Positions 1 to 6,158 of a stretch of 8,416 nt of DNA are shown here, one piece after another (the stretch's first letter is position 1; each line of letters begins with the position of its first letter). Where the stretch lies: assembly GCA_027317045.1 (NCBI GenBank), contig DAHVFI010000167.1, forward strand, positions 1 to 8,416. The letters are read 5' to 3'. This DNA comes from Gammaproteobacteria bacterium (GTDB taxonomy: Bacteria; Pseudomonadota; Gammaproteobacteria; Natronospirales; REEB76). The notes beneath the pieces are model-generated. The model was not told where the DNA came from. It was given only the letters and a program-made list of their open reading frames with translations, and made no database searches. The position numbers and the translations under genes were made by a program.

Positions 1-1059
1 CGCCTGCTCCACCACATGGGCAATGGCCGTGAAAGGTAGCTGTCCTTCCAGAAACGCCTGCACTGCGATCTCGTTGGCGGCATTTAAGATCGCTGGCGCA
101 CTGCCGCCCGCCTGCGCGGCTTGTTTCGCTAGCTGCAAACAGGGAAAAGTAATCAGATCGGGAGGTTCGAAATCCAGATGACCCAGAGCGCACAAGTCCA
201 GTGACTGCACACCCGCCTCCAAGCGCTCCGGCCAAGCCAAGCCGCACGCAATCGGTGTGCGCATATCCGGGTTGCTCAATTGCGCCAGCACCGAGCCGTC
301 AGCGTATTCCACCAGAGAATGCACGATGCTCTGGGGATGTACCAACACTTCAATGCGTTCCGGCGGCATCTCGAACAACCAACGCGCCTCAATCACTTCC
401 AATCCCTTGTTCATAAGAGTGGCTGAATCCACGGAAATCTTGCGGCCCATGGACCATTTGGGATGCGCACAAGCCTGCGCAGGTGTGACACCAAGCAATT
501 TTTCCTGGGACCAGCCACGGAAGGGCCCGCCCGAGGCGGTGAGCAGAATACGTCGCACACCATGCCGCTCCTGAGGCGATAAACATTGAAAAATCGCATT
601 GTGTTCACTGTCAATGGGAATTAGTTCCGTACCGTGTTCCCGGACAGCCTGCATGAACACCTGCCCGGCCATCACCAGTGATTCCTTGTTGGCCAGTAGC
701 ACACGCTTGCCGGTACTCACGGCGGCGAGCGTCGGCAATAATCCGGCAGCACCCACTATGGCTGCCATGATGCAATCGTTTTCCGGTAACTTGGCGACTT
801 CTTCCAGCGCTTGCCTACCGGAAAGTACCTGAACATTGAGGCCGAGTTGCTTGGTGCGTTCGCGCAACTGCTGTGCCGGCGTTTCCTCCACCATGACCGC
901 ATACCGCGGACGATGCTCGAGACATTGACGGAGTAACCCTTCCACGTCAGCATGTGCCGTCAGCGCAATGACTTGGAAACGGTTGCGATGGCGCCCCACC
1001 ACATCTAAGGTAGTGGTTCCAATGCTGCCGGTTGCGCCAAGGATGGTGATGCCCTTCAT
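1..1059 (-). CDS. dxr: 1-deoxy-D-xylulose 5-phosphate reductoisomerase (partial, C-terminus off window)
   Basis: Cytoplasmic enzyme of the MEP isoprenoid pathway. It rearranges and reduces 1-deoxy-D-xylulose 5-phosphate to 2-C-methyl-D-erythritol 4-phosphate using NADPH and a divalent metal. The frame is open for 353 codons from the ATG to the window edge, against about 400 in the family, so roughly 40-50 C-terminal residues are missing. Visible motifs are the nucleotide-binding GATGSIG at residues 8-14, NKESLV near 125, the metal ligands in PIDSEHN (Asp150, Glu152), ASGGPF near 175, HPKWSMG near 200, and MNKGLE near 216-221 with the third metal ligand Glu221. The segment between the second and third metal ligands is about ten residues shorter than in E. 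coli; I infer a loop deletion, with no catalytic residue lost. The start is supported by CAGGAG eight bases upstream (1068-1073). The ATG overlaps the cdsA stop as ATGA, implying translational coupling. The gene that usually follows (rseP) would lie beyond the left edge. Confidence 0.97.
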   Translation of the reverse strand, partial: MKGITILGATGSIGTTTLDVVGRHRNRFQVIALTAHADVEGLLRQCLEHRPRYAVMVEETPAQQLRERTKQLGLNVQVLSGRQALEEVAKLPENDCIMAAIVGAAGLLPTLAAVSTGKRVLLANKESLVMAGQVFMQAVREHGTELIPIDSEHNAIFQCLSPQERHGVRRILLTASGGPFRGWSQEKLLGVTPAQACAHPKWSMGRKISVDSATLMNKGLEVIEARWLFEMPPERIEVLVHPQSIVHSLVEYADGSVLAQLSNPDMRTPIACGLAWPERLEAGVQSLDLCALGHLDFEPPDLITFPCLQLAKQAAQAGGSAPAILNAANEIAVQAFLEGQLPFTAIAHVVEQA

Positions 1060-1859
1060 CGCAACCACTCCTGTAACGCCAGCCCCAGCCAGAATGCCGG
1101 TAGCGCCGCCGTTAGGCTATCGACACGGTCCAGGACACCGCCATGGCCGGGAAACAGCCTACCGCTGTCTTTGACACCCGCCTGACGCTTGAACAGGCTT
1201 TCAGAAAGGTCGCCCACGATTGAGAGCCATCCAGTCAACAGACAGATAAGGATAAGCAAATACCCACTCGCCGGCAGCACCAGCCAGACGCCAAAAAATG
1301 ACACCAACAACACTGCGAGGGTACCCCCCGCCACGCCTTCCCAGGTCTTGCCGGGGCTGACCTCAGGAGCCAATTTGTGTTTCCCGAAAGCCCGGCCCAC
1401 AAAATATGCACCCGTGTCCGCTGCCCAGATAACAACCAGCAGAAATAACAACTTCACAGCTCCGCGGTGACTTGAATGCAAAGCCACCAGCGCTACCCAG
1501 GCGGGTATCAGCGTCAGCATGCCGCAAACGAATTTTACCCTGCTGTGGAATTGTCGCCGCCACCAGGATACCCAGATAATTGCGAATAGCCACCAAGCCA
1601 GGGACGTCAGCGCAACTACCCACAGTACCAAGGCATCCTGACGCGCCAGCCAAAACAGATATAACAGAACAGCCACGAGCACTGCATTGCTGATTTTTAA
1701 TAGTGTGGAATTTTCACCGCTCAGGTTCGCCCATTCCCAACTAGCCACTAAAGCCATCAGTCCAGCCACCAGCGCGAGCAGCCAAGTGGAAGCTAGCAGC
1801 ACCAGCAACACCACCAAGGGCAGCAGGGTCAGGGCCGTGATGACGCGCTGTTTGAGCAT
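1056..1859 (-). CDS. cdsA: Phosphatidate cytidylyltransferase (CDP-diacylglycerol synthase)
   Basis: Integral inner-membrane enzyme that makes CDP-diacylglycerol from phosphatidic acid and CTP, the branch point for phosphatidylethanolamine, phosphatidylglycerol and cardiolipin. The product is 267 aa and mostly hydrophobic. Helices are visible at about residues 9-45, 57-70, 76-99, 111-128, 136-148, 177-195 and 199-216, with a last hydrophobic stretch near 250-263. The family signature lies at residues 221-247: SLFKR, then KDSG, then PGHGG and LDRVD, which hold the conserved Lys/Asp and Asp-Arg-x-x-Asp residues. AADTGAYFVGR (146-156) and SPGKTWEG (168-175) are also typical of the family. The ATG at 1859 shares one base with the uppS stop (TGATG). 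The Shine-Dalgarno match is weak, so coupling to uppS translation is the likely way it initiates. The frame stays open 35 codons further upstream, but that stretch lies inside uppS and has no homology to the family N-terminus. The downstream end overlaps dxr by four bases. Confidence 0.96.
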   Translation of the reverse strand: MLKQRVITALTLLPLVVLLVLLASTWLLALVAGLMALVASWEWANLSGENSTLLKISNAVLVAVLLYLFWLARQDALVLWVVALTSLAWWLFAIIWVSWWRRQFHSRVKFVCGMLTLIPAWVALVALHSSHRGAVKLLFLLVVIWAADTGAYFVGRAFGKHKLAPEVSPGKTWEGVAGGTLAVLLVSFFGVWLVLPASGYLLILICLLTGWLSIVGDLSESLFKRQAGVKDSGRLFPGHGGVLDRVDSLTAALPAFWLGLALQEWLR

Positions 1860-2599
1860 CAGCTCTCGGGACCAACCGGTTCTGATATGCGACCAAAGCG
1901 GCGCTGGCGCGCCGCATACCAATCGAGCGCAGCCTGCAAGGCGGCCGCGTCGAAATCCGGCCACAGGCTATCGGTGAAATACAATTCCGTATAGGCGAGG
2001 TTCCACAGTAGGAAGTTACTAATGCGCTGTTCGCCGCCAGTGCGAATGAAAAGATCCGGATCCGGCGACCCTGACAGTGTTAAAGCATGTGATAGCCTGG
2101 CTTCGTCAATCTCCTCAGGTTGAATGTTTCCAGCAACCGCTTCGAAAGTCAGCCGCCTCACCGCCTGCACGACGTCCCATCGTCCGCCATAGCTGATGGC
2201 GATGTTCAATACCAGTCCTATATTTGATTGTGTAAGCTTTTCGGCCTGACGCATACCGTCCTGTAAGGCTTGAGAAAACGCAGCGTGGGCGCCAATAAAG
2301 CGGATACGAATATTATTCTTATGCAGCTTGGCCACTTCGCTGTCAAGAGCACCAACGAAAAGCTCAATCAGGTTACTAACCTCGGTTCTTGGCCGTTGCC
2401 AGTTTTCACTGCTGAAGGCAAACAGGGTCAGAGCACCGATACCCTGCTGCACACAGGCCTCGATGGTGCGCCGCGCAGCATTGAGACCGGCGCGATGGCC
2501 GGCTTGTCGTGGCAGGAACCGGTGCTTGGCCCAGCGACCGTTACCGTCCATGATGATGGCAATGTGCCGCGGCAGAGTGGCGATTTCTGTCTTGGCCAC
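1859..2599 (-). CDS. uppS: Undecaprenyl diphosphate synthase (GTG start)
   Basis: Cis-prenyltransferase that elongates farnesyl diphosphate with eight isopentenyl units to undecaprenyl diphosphate, the lipid carrier for peptidoglycan and O-antigen synthesis. The product is 246 aa with the GTG start (E. coli about 253). Motifs in order are HIAIIMDGNGRWAK at 12-25 with catalytic Asp18, FSSENWQRP at 62-70, SYGGRWD at 136-142, and SPDPDLFIRTGGEQRISN at 178-195, followed by ELYFTD (205-210) and WPDF (213-216) with the conserved Glu205. The GTG is preferred because GAGGAG lies nine bases before it (2609-2614) and the length then fits the family. The frame continues to a TTG at 2647 that has no properly spaced ribosome-binding site. 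It supplies a lipid precursor beside cdsA and dxr, two related membrane and isoprenoid functions. Its stop overlaps the cdsA start by one base. Confidence 0.95.
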   Translation of the reverse strand: MAKTEIATLPRHIAIIMDGNGRWAKHRFLPRQAGHRAGLNAARRTIEACVQQGIGALTLFAFSSENWQRPRTEVSNLIELFVGALDSEVAKLHKNNIRIRFIGAHAAFSQALQDGMRQAEKLTQSNIGLVLNIAISYGGRWDVVQAVRRLTFEAVAGNIQPEEIDEARLSHALTLSGSPDPDLFIRTGGEQRISNFLLWNLAYTELYFTDSLWPDFDAAALQAALDWYAARQRRFGRISEPVGPES

Positions 2600-2608
2600 G
2601 CGCTTACA

Positions 2609-2614
2609 CTCCTC
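2609..2614 (-). promoter_or_regulatory. Ribosome-binding site deciding the uppS GTG start
   Basis: The minus strand reads GAGGAG, nine bases before the GTG at 2599. This is the only good Shine-Dalgarno match near the uppS 5' end. It favours GTG over the in-frame TTG at 2647, which is preceded by GGTGG only one base away. Confidence 0.7.
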
Positions 2615-2659
2615 GCCTGGATGCTGGCGCCGTACTGACGGGGGCAAACCACCATAGCA

Positions 2660-3217
2660 TTAGACTTCCAAAAGTTCCGACTCCTTGGTGGCGAGGATCT
2701 TGTCAAGTTCGGCAATATGCCGGTCGGTGATTTTTTGAATATCGTCCTGCGCCCTGCGCTCCTGATCCTCACTGACCTTTTTGTCCTTGAGCAGGGTCTT
2801 AAGTTCCGTGTTAGCGTCGCGGCGCACATTGCGCACCGCCACGCGTGCGGCTTCCGCCTCCTGACGCGCTAACTTGATGATCTCGCGGCGTCGCTCCTCG
2901 GTAAGTTGCGGCATTGGTACGCGAATGATGTTGCCTGCAGTGGCGGGTGTCAGGCCAAGGTCCGATGTCATGATGGCTTTTTCTATCACTGTAACCATCG
3001 TCTTCTCCCAAGGCGTGATGGTCAGCGTGCGTGCATCACCCACCGTTACATTAGCCACCTGATTGAGCGGCACCTCGGAACCATAATAGGGCACACGCAG
3101 ATGGTCCAAGAGGCTGGCGTTGGCGCGCCCGGTGCGCAACTTGGCAAGCGCCTCCTTGAGCGTATTCACGCTTTTTTGCATACGCGCCATGGCATTCTTT
3201 TGCATATCATCAATCAT
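2660..3217 (-). CDS. frr: Ribosome recycling factor
   Basis: Cytoplasmic factor that works with EF-G to split the post-termination 70S complex so that subunits and mRNA are released. The product is 185 aa, the same length as the E. coli protein. The two-domain layout is recognisable. The triple-helix domain I is formed by residues 1-30 and about 105-185, with the family-typical LTEERR (105-110) and VRNVRRDAN (128-136). Arg132 lies at the position known to matter for ribosome binding. The beta-rich domain II (about 31-104) begins with RTGRA and holds VPYYGSEVPLNQ. The ATG overlaps the pyrH stop as ATGA. GGAGG (3224-3228) sits six bases upstream, inside the last pyrH codons, so the gene is probably translationally coupled to pyrH. 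It ends in TAA and is followed by a gap of 60 bases to the uppS GTG. Confidence 0.98.
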   Translation of the reverse strand: MIDDMQKNAMARMQKSVNTLKEALAKLRTGRANASLLDHLRVPYYGSEVPLNQVANVTVGDARTLTITPWEKTMVTVIEKAIMTSDLGLTPATAGNIIRVPMPQLTEERRREIIKLARQEAEAARVAVRNVRRDANTELKTLLKDKKVSEDQERRAQDDIQKITDRHIAELDKILATKESELLEV

Positions 3218-3951
3218 GATCGGCCTCCGTTATCCACCAACGTACCCACATCTGTCGCACCCAGTACGATGCGCATGAGGTCGCCGGCACAGGTGAGATC
3301 GAAAATCCGAAGGGGAATATTATTGTCGCGACACAGAACGATGGCAGTGGCATCCATAACCATGAGTTTATCAGTGAGTACCTGATCGAAGGTCAGATGT
3401 GCGTAGCGCGATGCCTTGGGATGCTGCTTGGGGTCCGCAGAATATACACCGTCTACCTTGGTAGCCTTGAGCAACAATTCCGCACCGGTTTCAATCGCAC
3501 GCAGGCTGGCGGCGGTATCAGTAGTAAAGAAGGGATTACCGATACCAGCCGCGAAGATGCATACGCGACCCTTCTCCAGATGACGAACCGCGCGCCGGCG
3601 GATGTAATCTTCACATACCTCGTTGACGCTCAAGCCTGACATGACACGCACATGGGCTCCCAGGTGTTCCAGGGCATCCTGCATGGCGAGCGCATTCATG
3701 ATGGTCGCGAGCATGCCCATGTGGTCCGCGGTGACCCGGTCCATGCCGGCTCTCGCCAAGCCTGCGCCGCGGAAGATATTGCCGCCGCCGACGACCATAC
3801 CCACCTGCACGCCCAGGTCGTGGACGTCGCGTATCTCCTCTGCCAAACGCTTGATTACTACCGGATCAACGCCATAATCGGCGTCACCCATAAGGGCCTC
3901 GCCACTCAGCTTGACGAGTATCCGACGGTAAGCGGGTGTCTGCTTCGACAT
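3214..3951 (-). CDS. pyrH: Uridylate kinase (UMP kinase)
   Basis: Hexameric bacterial UMP kinase of the amino acid kinase fold. It phosphorylates UMP to UDP with ATP in de novo pyrimidine synthesis and is essential in many bacteria. The product is 245 aa (E. coli 241). Visible motifs are KLSGE at 14-18 (ATP/phosphate loop), GGGNIFRG at 55-62 (UMP binding), DRVTADHMGMLAT at 71-83, GIGNPFFTTDTAA at 136-148 and KATKVDGVYSADP at 162-174 (nucleotide binding). The start is the only ATG that fits the family N-terminus, but I see no strong Shine-Dalgarno sequence before it. It sits 118 bases downstream of tsf, a gap that holds a GC-rich hairpin, so pyrH may have its own promoter or depend on read-through from rpsB-tsf. 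It overlaps frr by four bases. Confidence 0.98.
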   Translation of the reverse strand: MSKQTPAYRRILVKLSGEALMGDADYGVDPVVIKRLAEEIRDVHDLGVQVGMVVGGGNIFRGAGLARAGMDRVTADHMGMLATIMNALAMQDALEHLGAHVRVMSGLSVNEVCEDYIRRRAVRHLEKGRVCIFAAGIGNPFFTTDTAASLRAIETGAELLLKATKVDGVYSADPKQHPKASRYAHLTFDQVLTDKLMVMDATAIVLCRDNNIPLRIFDLTCAGDLMRIVLGATDVGTLVDNGGRS

Positions 3952-3982
3952 GGGTCAACCGCTGCGCGAGTAAGTGATACGC

Positions 3983-4005
3983 AGAGCCCCGCGTTGCGGG
4001 GCTCT
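3983..4005 (-). terminator. GC-rich hairpin between tsf and pyrH, possible attenuator
   Basis: A perfect 10-bp inverted repeat, AGAGCCCCGC and GCGGGGCTCT, with a three-base loop lies in the 118-base gap, ending 31 bases before the pyrH ATG. In the direction of tsf-pyrH transcription it is followed by GCGTATCAC rather than a T run, so it does not meet the criteria of a strong intrinsic terminator. It could reduce read-through, protect the tsf 3' end, or act in the pyrH leader. The hairpin is seen directly; its role is inference. Confidence 0.4.
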
Positions 4006-4016
4006 TGGGCATACGG

Positions 4017-4022
4017 ATTGTA
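4017..4022 (-). promoter_or_regulatory. Weak candidate -10 box for pyrH
   Basis: The minus strand reads TACAAT, five of six matches to the sigma-70 -10 consensus. No recognisable -35 hexamer lies 16-18 bases upstream (CATGCC or ATGCCC there). If real, the transcript would begin just ahead of the 3983-4005 hairpin, placing it in the pyrH leader. E. coli pyrH can be transcribed separately from rpsB-tsf, which makes the position plausible, but the evidence here is slight. Confidence 0.2.
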
Positions 4023-4069
4023 CCGTAAAATGGCCGTCGGGCATGGGCTGGAACCGCCAGAGTTACGAT

Positions 4070-4945
4070 TCAGGCCCCGCGTGCCTGAGCCATCACCTCG
4101 GCAGCAAAATCCTCCTGCCTTTTCTCAATGCCCTCGCCTACTTCGAAGCGCACGAAGCGCAGTACCTGGGCGCCGGTCTGAACAAGCAGTTTCCCCACCG
4201 CGATATCCGGGTTTTTCACGAAAGGCTGGCCCAGAAGGGTCACTTCCGCAAGAAATTTTCGCAGTCGGCCTTCCACCATCTTTTCAATAATGGCGGCCGG
4301 TTTGCTGCTGTCCATTGATTGAGCCCGAATGATCTCGCGCTCCTGGTCCAGCACCTTCGCCGACACCTGTTCCGGTCTGAGATACAATGGTCTGCTGGCC
4401 GCAACATGCATGGCGATATCCTTGGCAACCGTGGCATCGCCACCCTGCAGCTCCACCAAAACGCCGATACGCGAGCCATGACTATAGGATCCTAAAATAC
4501 CGATGCTGCTCTTAAACAATGTGCAACGCCGTATGCTGATATTCTCACCCAGCTTGGCGACCAGTTCACGGCGCACGGTATCCACGCTTTTACCATCGGC
4601 AAGTGGCATATTATTCAGTGCATTCACGTCCAGTGGCGCCTCGATCAGTACCGTGTGAGTCACGTTCGAAACGAAGCTGGTAAAATCCTCCCCATTGGCG
4701 ACGAAGTCGGTTTCGCAGTTAACTTCCACCATGGCGGCAGCGGAACCGACTTGTTCGATGGCGATGCGTCCCTCTGCGGCAATACGCCCGGCTTTCTTGT
4801 CAGCCTTGGCGAGTCCGGACTTGCGCATATATTCGATGGCTACATCAATGTCACCGCGGGATTCAGTCAGCGCCCTCTTGCATTCCATCATGCCGGCACC
4901 GGTACGCTCGCGCAGTGCTTTCACCAGCGCAGCAGAAATCGTCAT
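4070..4945 (-). CDS. tsf: Translation elongation factor Ts
   Basis: Guanine nucleotide exchange factor that releases GDP from EF-Tu during elongation. The product is 291 aa (E. coli 283). The N-terminal UBA-like domain holds LVKALRERTGAGMMECKRAL (7-26). The core subdomain N contains VNCETDFVA, with Asp80 and Phe81 at the E. coli positions; these residues are known to insert near the EF-Tu Mg site. The dimerisation and subdomain C region follows, with the family-typical AMHVAASRP (178-186) and a C-terminal module ending near 291. The ATG overlaps the rpsB stop as ATGA, and GAGGG (4952-4956) lies six bases upstream, inside the last rpsB codons. Direct overlap with rpsB is unusual, because E. 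coli has a spacer of roughly 250 bases here. It is co-transcribed with rpsB. Confidence 0.98.
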   Translation of the reverse strand: MTISAALVKALRERTGAGMMECKRALTESRGDIDVAIEYMRKSGLAKADKKAGRIAAEGRIAIEQVGSAAAMVEVNCETDFVANGEDFTSFVSNVTHTVLIEAPLDVNALNNMPLADGKSVDTVRRELVAKLGENISIRRCTLFKSSIGILGSYSHGSRIGVLVELQGGDATVAKDIAMHVAASRPLYLRPEQVSAKVLDQEREIIRAQSMDSSKPAAIIEKMVEGRLRKFLAEVTLLGQPFVKNPDIAVGKLLVQTGAQVLRFVRFEVGEGIEKRQEDFAAEVMAQARGA

Positions 4946-5925
4946 TCTCCACCCTCTTCAATCGGAGCTTTCTTGGTGGTTTTCTTGCGTACTGTCGTTT
5001 TCTTGATGGACGTTTTCTTACGCACCACTGTTTTGTCAACCGGCTTGTTATCGTTATCAGACCCGGTTTCCCCTGCGGCAGAAACCACTGCATCATGAGC
5101 AGCTGCAGTGGGTTTGTCCGCCAGCTTGCGGCGTGGCGGTGTCTTCTTTGCGGTGGTCTTCCTGCGGCCGCGACCGCGCTTGGGGTTACCGAGCTCGTCT
5201 AATTCCACAAATTCATCTTCATCGTTACCCGCGAGCTGTGGCATAGAGGCTTTACCAGCCAGCACGGCATCTGCGATGCCCTGTGCATATAACTGGACTG
5301 CGCGAATAGCATCGTCATTGCCCGGAATGACGTAATCAATGTTATCAGGCAGATTATTGGTGTCCACGATACCCACGATCGGGGTCCCTAGCTTGCGCGC
5401 TTCACTTACAGCAATCTTTTCGTGCCCAACGTCAATCACGAACAGCGCATCAGGCAAAGCATTCATTTCCTTGATGCCGCCCAGACTTTTCTCGAGCTTC
5501 TCCATCTCACGTCTCAAGCGTATGACTTCTTTCTTACCTAGGCGTTCAAAGGTGCCGTCCTCTGACTGGAGATCCAACTCCTTCATGCGTTTGATGGATT
5601 GGCGCACGGTTTTAAAATTGGTGAGTGTGCCGCCCAGCCAGCGCTGGTTCACATAAGGCATGCCGCAACGCTGCGCTTCTTCGGCCACCGCATCGCGTGC
5701 CGCGCGTTTGGTGCCAACGAACAGTACGGAGCCGCCATCGGCCACCAGGCGCTTCACGAACTCCATTGCCTCACGGTATAGCGGCAAAGTCTTTTCGAGA
5801 TTGATGATGTGAATATGACTGCGCTCGCCGAAGATGTAAGGAGCCATCTTCGGATTCCAGTAGCGGGTTTGATGACCAAAATGCACGCCGGCTTCCAGCA
5901 TCTGGCGCATGGACAGTTCTGCCAT
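4942..5925 (-). CDS. rpsB: 30S ribosomal protein S2 with long lysine-rich C-terminal extension
   Basis: Late-assembling small-subunit protein at the head-body junction of the 30S, needed for S1 binding. The product is 327 aa against 241 in E. coli. Residues 1 to about 240 are a normal S2: MRQMLEAGVHFGHQTRYWNP (6-25), HIINLEKTL (39-47), FVGTKRAARDAV (69-80), NQRWLGGTLTNF (93-104), DALFVIDVGHEKIAV (159-173) and GIVDTNNLPDNIDYVIPGND (185-204). Residues from about 246 onward form a low-complexity basic tail (GRGRRKTTAKK, then a spacer rich in Ala, Asp and Gly, then repeated KKT units, ending in acidic EEGGE). It looks disordered and resembles histone-like Lys/Ala/Thr tails. The ATG at 5925 is chosen because the S2 family begins here and CAGGAG lies nine bases upstream (5935-5940). 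The open frame further upstream is leader sequence. It is the first gene of the minus-strand operon. Confidence 0.97.
   Translation of the reverse strand: MAELSMRQMLEAGVHFGHQTRYWNPKMAPYIFGERSHIHIINLEKTLPLYREAMEFVKRLVADGGSVLFVGTKRAARDAVAEEAQRCGMPYVNQRWLGGTLTNFKTVRQSIKRMKELDLQSEDGTFERLGKKEVIRLRREMEKLEKSLGGIKEMNALPDALFVIDVGHEKIAVSEARKLGTPIVGIVDTNNLPDNIDYVIPGNDDAIRAVQLYAQGIADAVLAGKASMPQLAGNDEDEFVELDELGNPKRGRGRRKTTAKKTPPRRKLADKPTAAAHDAVVSAAGETGSDNDNKPVDKTVVRKKTSIKKTTVRKKTTKKAPIEEGGE
4979..5019 (-). repeat. rpsB: Short tandem-like repeat encoding Lys-Lys-Thr units in the S2 tail
   Basis: The octamer GTTTTCTT (plus-strand reading; AAGAAAAC on the coding strand) occurs three times, at 4979-4986, 4997-5004 and 5012-5019, spaced 18 and 15 bases apart and all in the same reading frame. 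Each copy encodes KKT within the C-terminal extension of ribosomal protein S2. The spacing is a multiple of three, so copy number could change without disrupting the frame. Confidence 0.75.
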
Positions 5926-5978
5926 GGATGTATACTCCTGATGAATGGGAACGTAGGACGTCCCCGGGGTTAGGCCTC

Positions 5979-6047
5979 CATACACCCCGTATCGCAACCC
6001 TGGTCCTTGCGGACCGGCGGGCACCCCGCGAACGGTTTTGGTGTATG
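5979..6047 (-). promoter_or_regulatory. Structured rpsB mRNA leader, putative S2 autoregulatory element
   Basis: In the rpsB 5' leader the minus strand can form an 8-bp closing stem, CATACACC (6047-6040) with GGTGTATG (5986-5979). It encloses two hairpins: GCGGG/CCCGC (6029-6017, three-base loop) and GGTCC-GCAA-GGACC (6015-6002), the latter capped by a GNRA-type tetraloop. AACCC (6055-6051) can pair with GGGTT (6000-5996) in a way that crosses the closing stem, allowing either a pseudoknot or a switch between folds. In E. coli, S2 represses its own rpsB-tsf mRNA through the 5' leader. The position here matches that role, but binding is inferred. Confidence 0.5.
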
Positions 6048-6057
6048 TGTGGGTTAT

Positions 6058-6086
6058 TTGCCAAAAAAGGCTGCGCTTTATACCAT
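6058..6086 (+). promoter_or_regulatory. Candidate map promoter overlapping the rpsB promoter
   Basis: The plus strand carries TTGCCA (6058-6063; five of six matches to -35), a 17-base spacer and TACCAT (6081-6086; four of six matches to -10). The predicted start near 6093 leaves about 65 bases before the map ATG. The element lies directly over the rpsB -10 on the opposite strand, so the two polymerases would compete. The -10 is mediocre, so this is a modest prediction. Confidence 0.35.
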
Positions 6087-6105
6087 AAGGCGCCCACAAC
6101 GGCAA
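6077..6105 (-). promoter_or_regulatory. Sigma-70-type promoter of the rpsB operon
   Basis: The minus strand carries TTGCCG (6105-6100; four of six matches to the -35 consensus), a 17-base spacer, and TATAAA (6082-6077; five of six). The -10 is preceded by TGG, making it an extended -10. The sequence just after it is GC-rich (GCGCAGCC), a discriminator type common at ribosomal promoters under stringent control. Transcription would start near 6070, giving a leader of about 145 bases before the rpsB ATG. Confidence 0.65.
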
Positions 6106-6158
6106 CGCCGACAAGGGCTTAGGCTCGATCCCGGCACCCATCACCTCCGGCCCAATGC

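Noticed and set aside
1860..1964. In-frame upstream extension of cdsA by 35 codons
   Set aside because: It lies within uppS, is unlike the CdsA N-terminus, and the TGATG junction gives a natural coupled start.
2600..2647. Longer uppS starting at TTG 2647
   Set aside because: The extra 16 residues precede the family N-terminus and no correctly spaced ribosome-binding site exists, whereas GTG at 2599 has GAGGAG nine bases upstream.
3652..4290. Long open frame on the plus strand (212 codons) across pyrH and tsf
   Set aside because: It lies antisense to two clearly conserved genes, its translation shows no recognisable domain, and it spans their intergenic gap. It is a shadow of the GC-rich codon pattern.
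4655..5098. Open frame on the plus strand opposite tsf and the rpsB tail
   Set aside because: It is antisense to conserved coding sequence, and its Phe/Leu/Val-rich part mirrors the Lys-rich tail of S2. No independent evidence supports it.
6100..6110. Small inverted repeat CGGC-AAC-GCCG over the rpsB -35
   Set aside because: A 4-bp stem in GC-rich DNA is expected by chance and is too short to argue for an operator.
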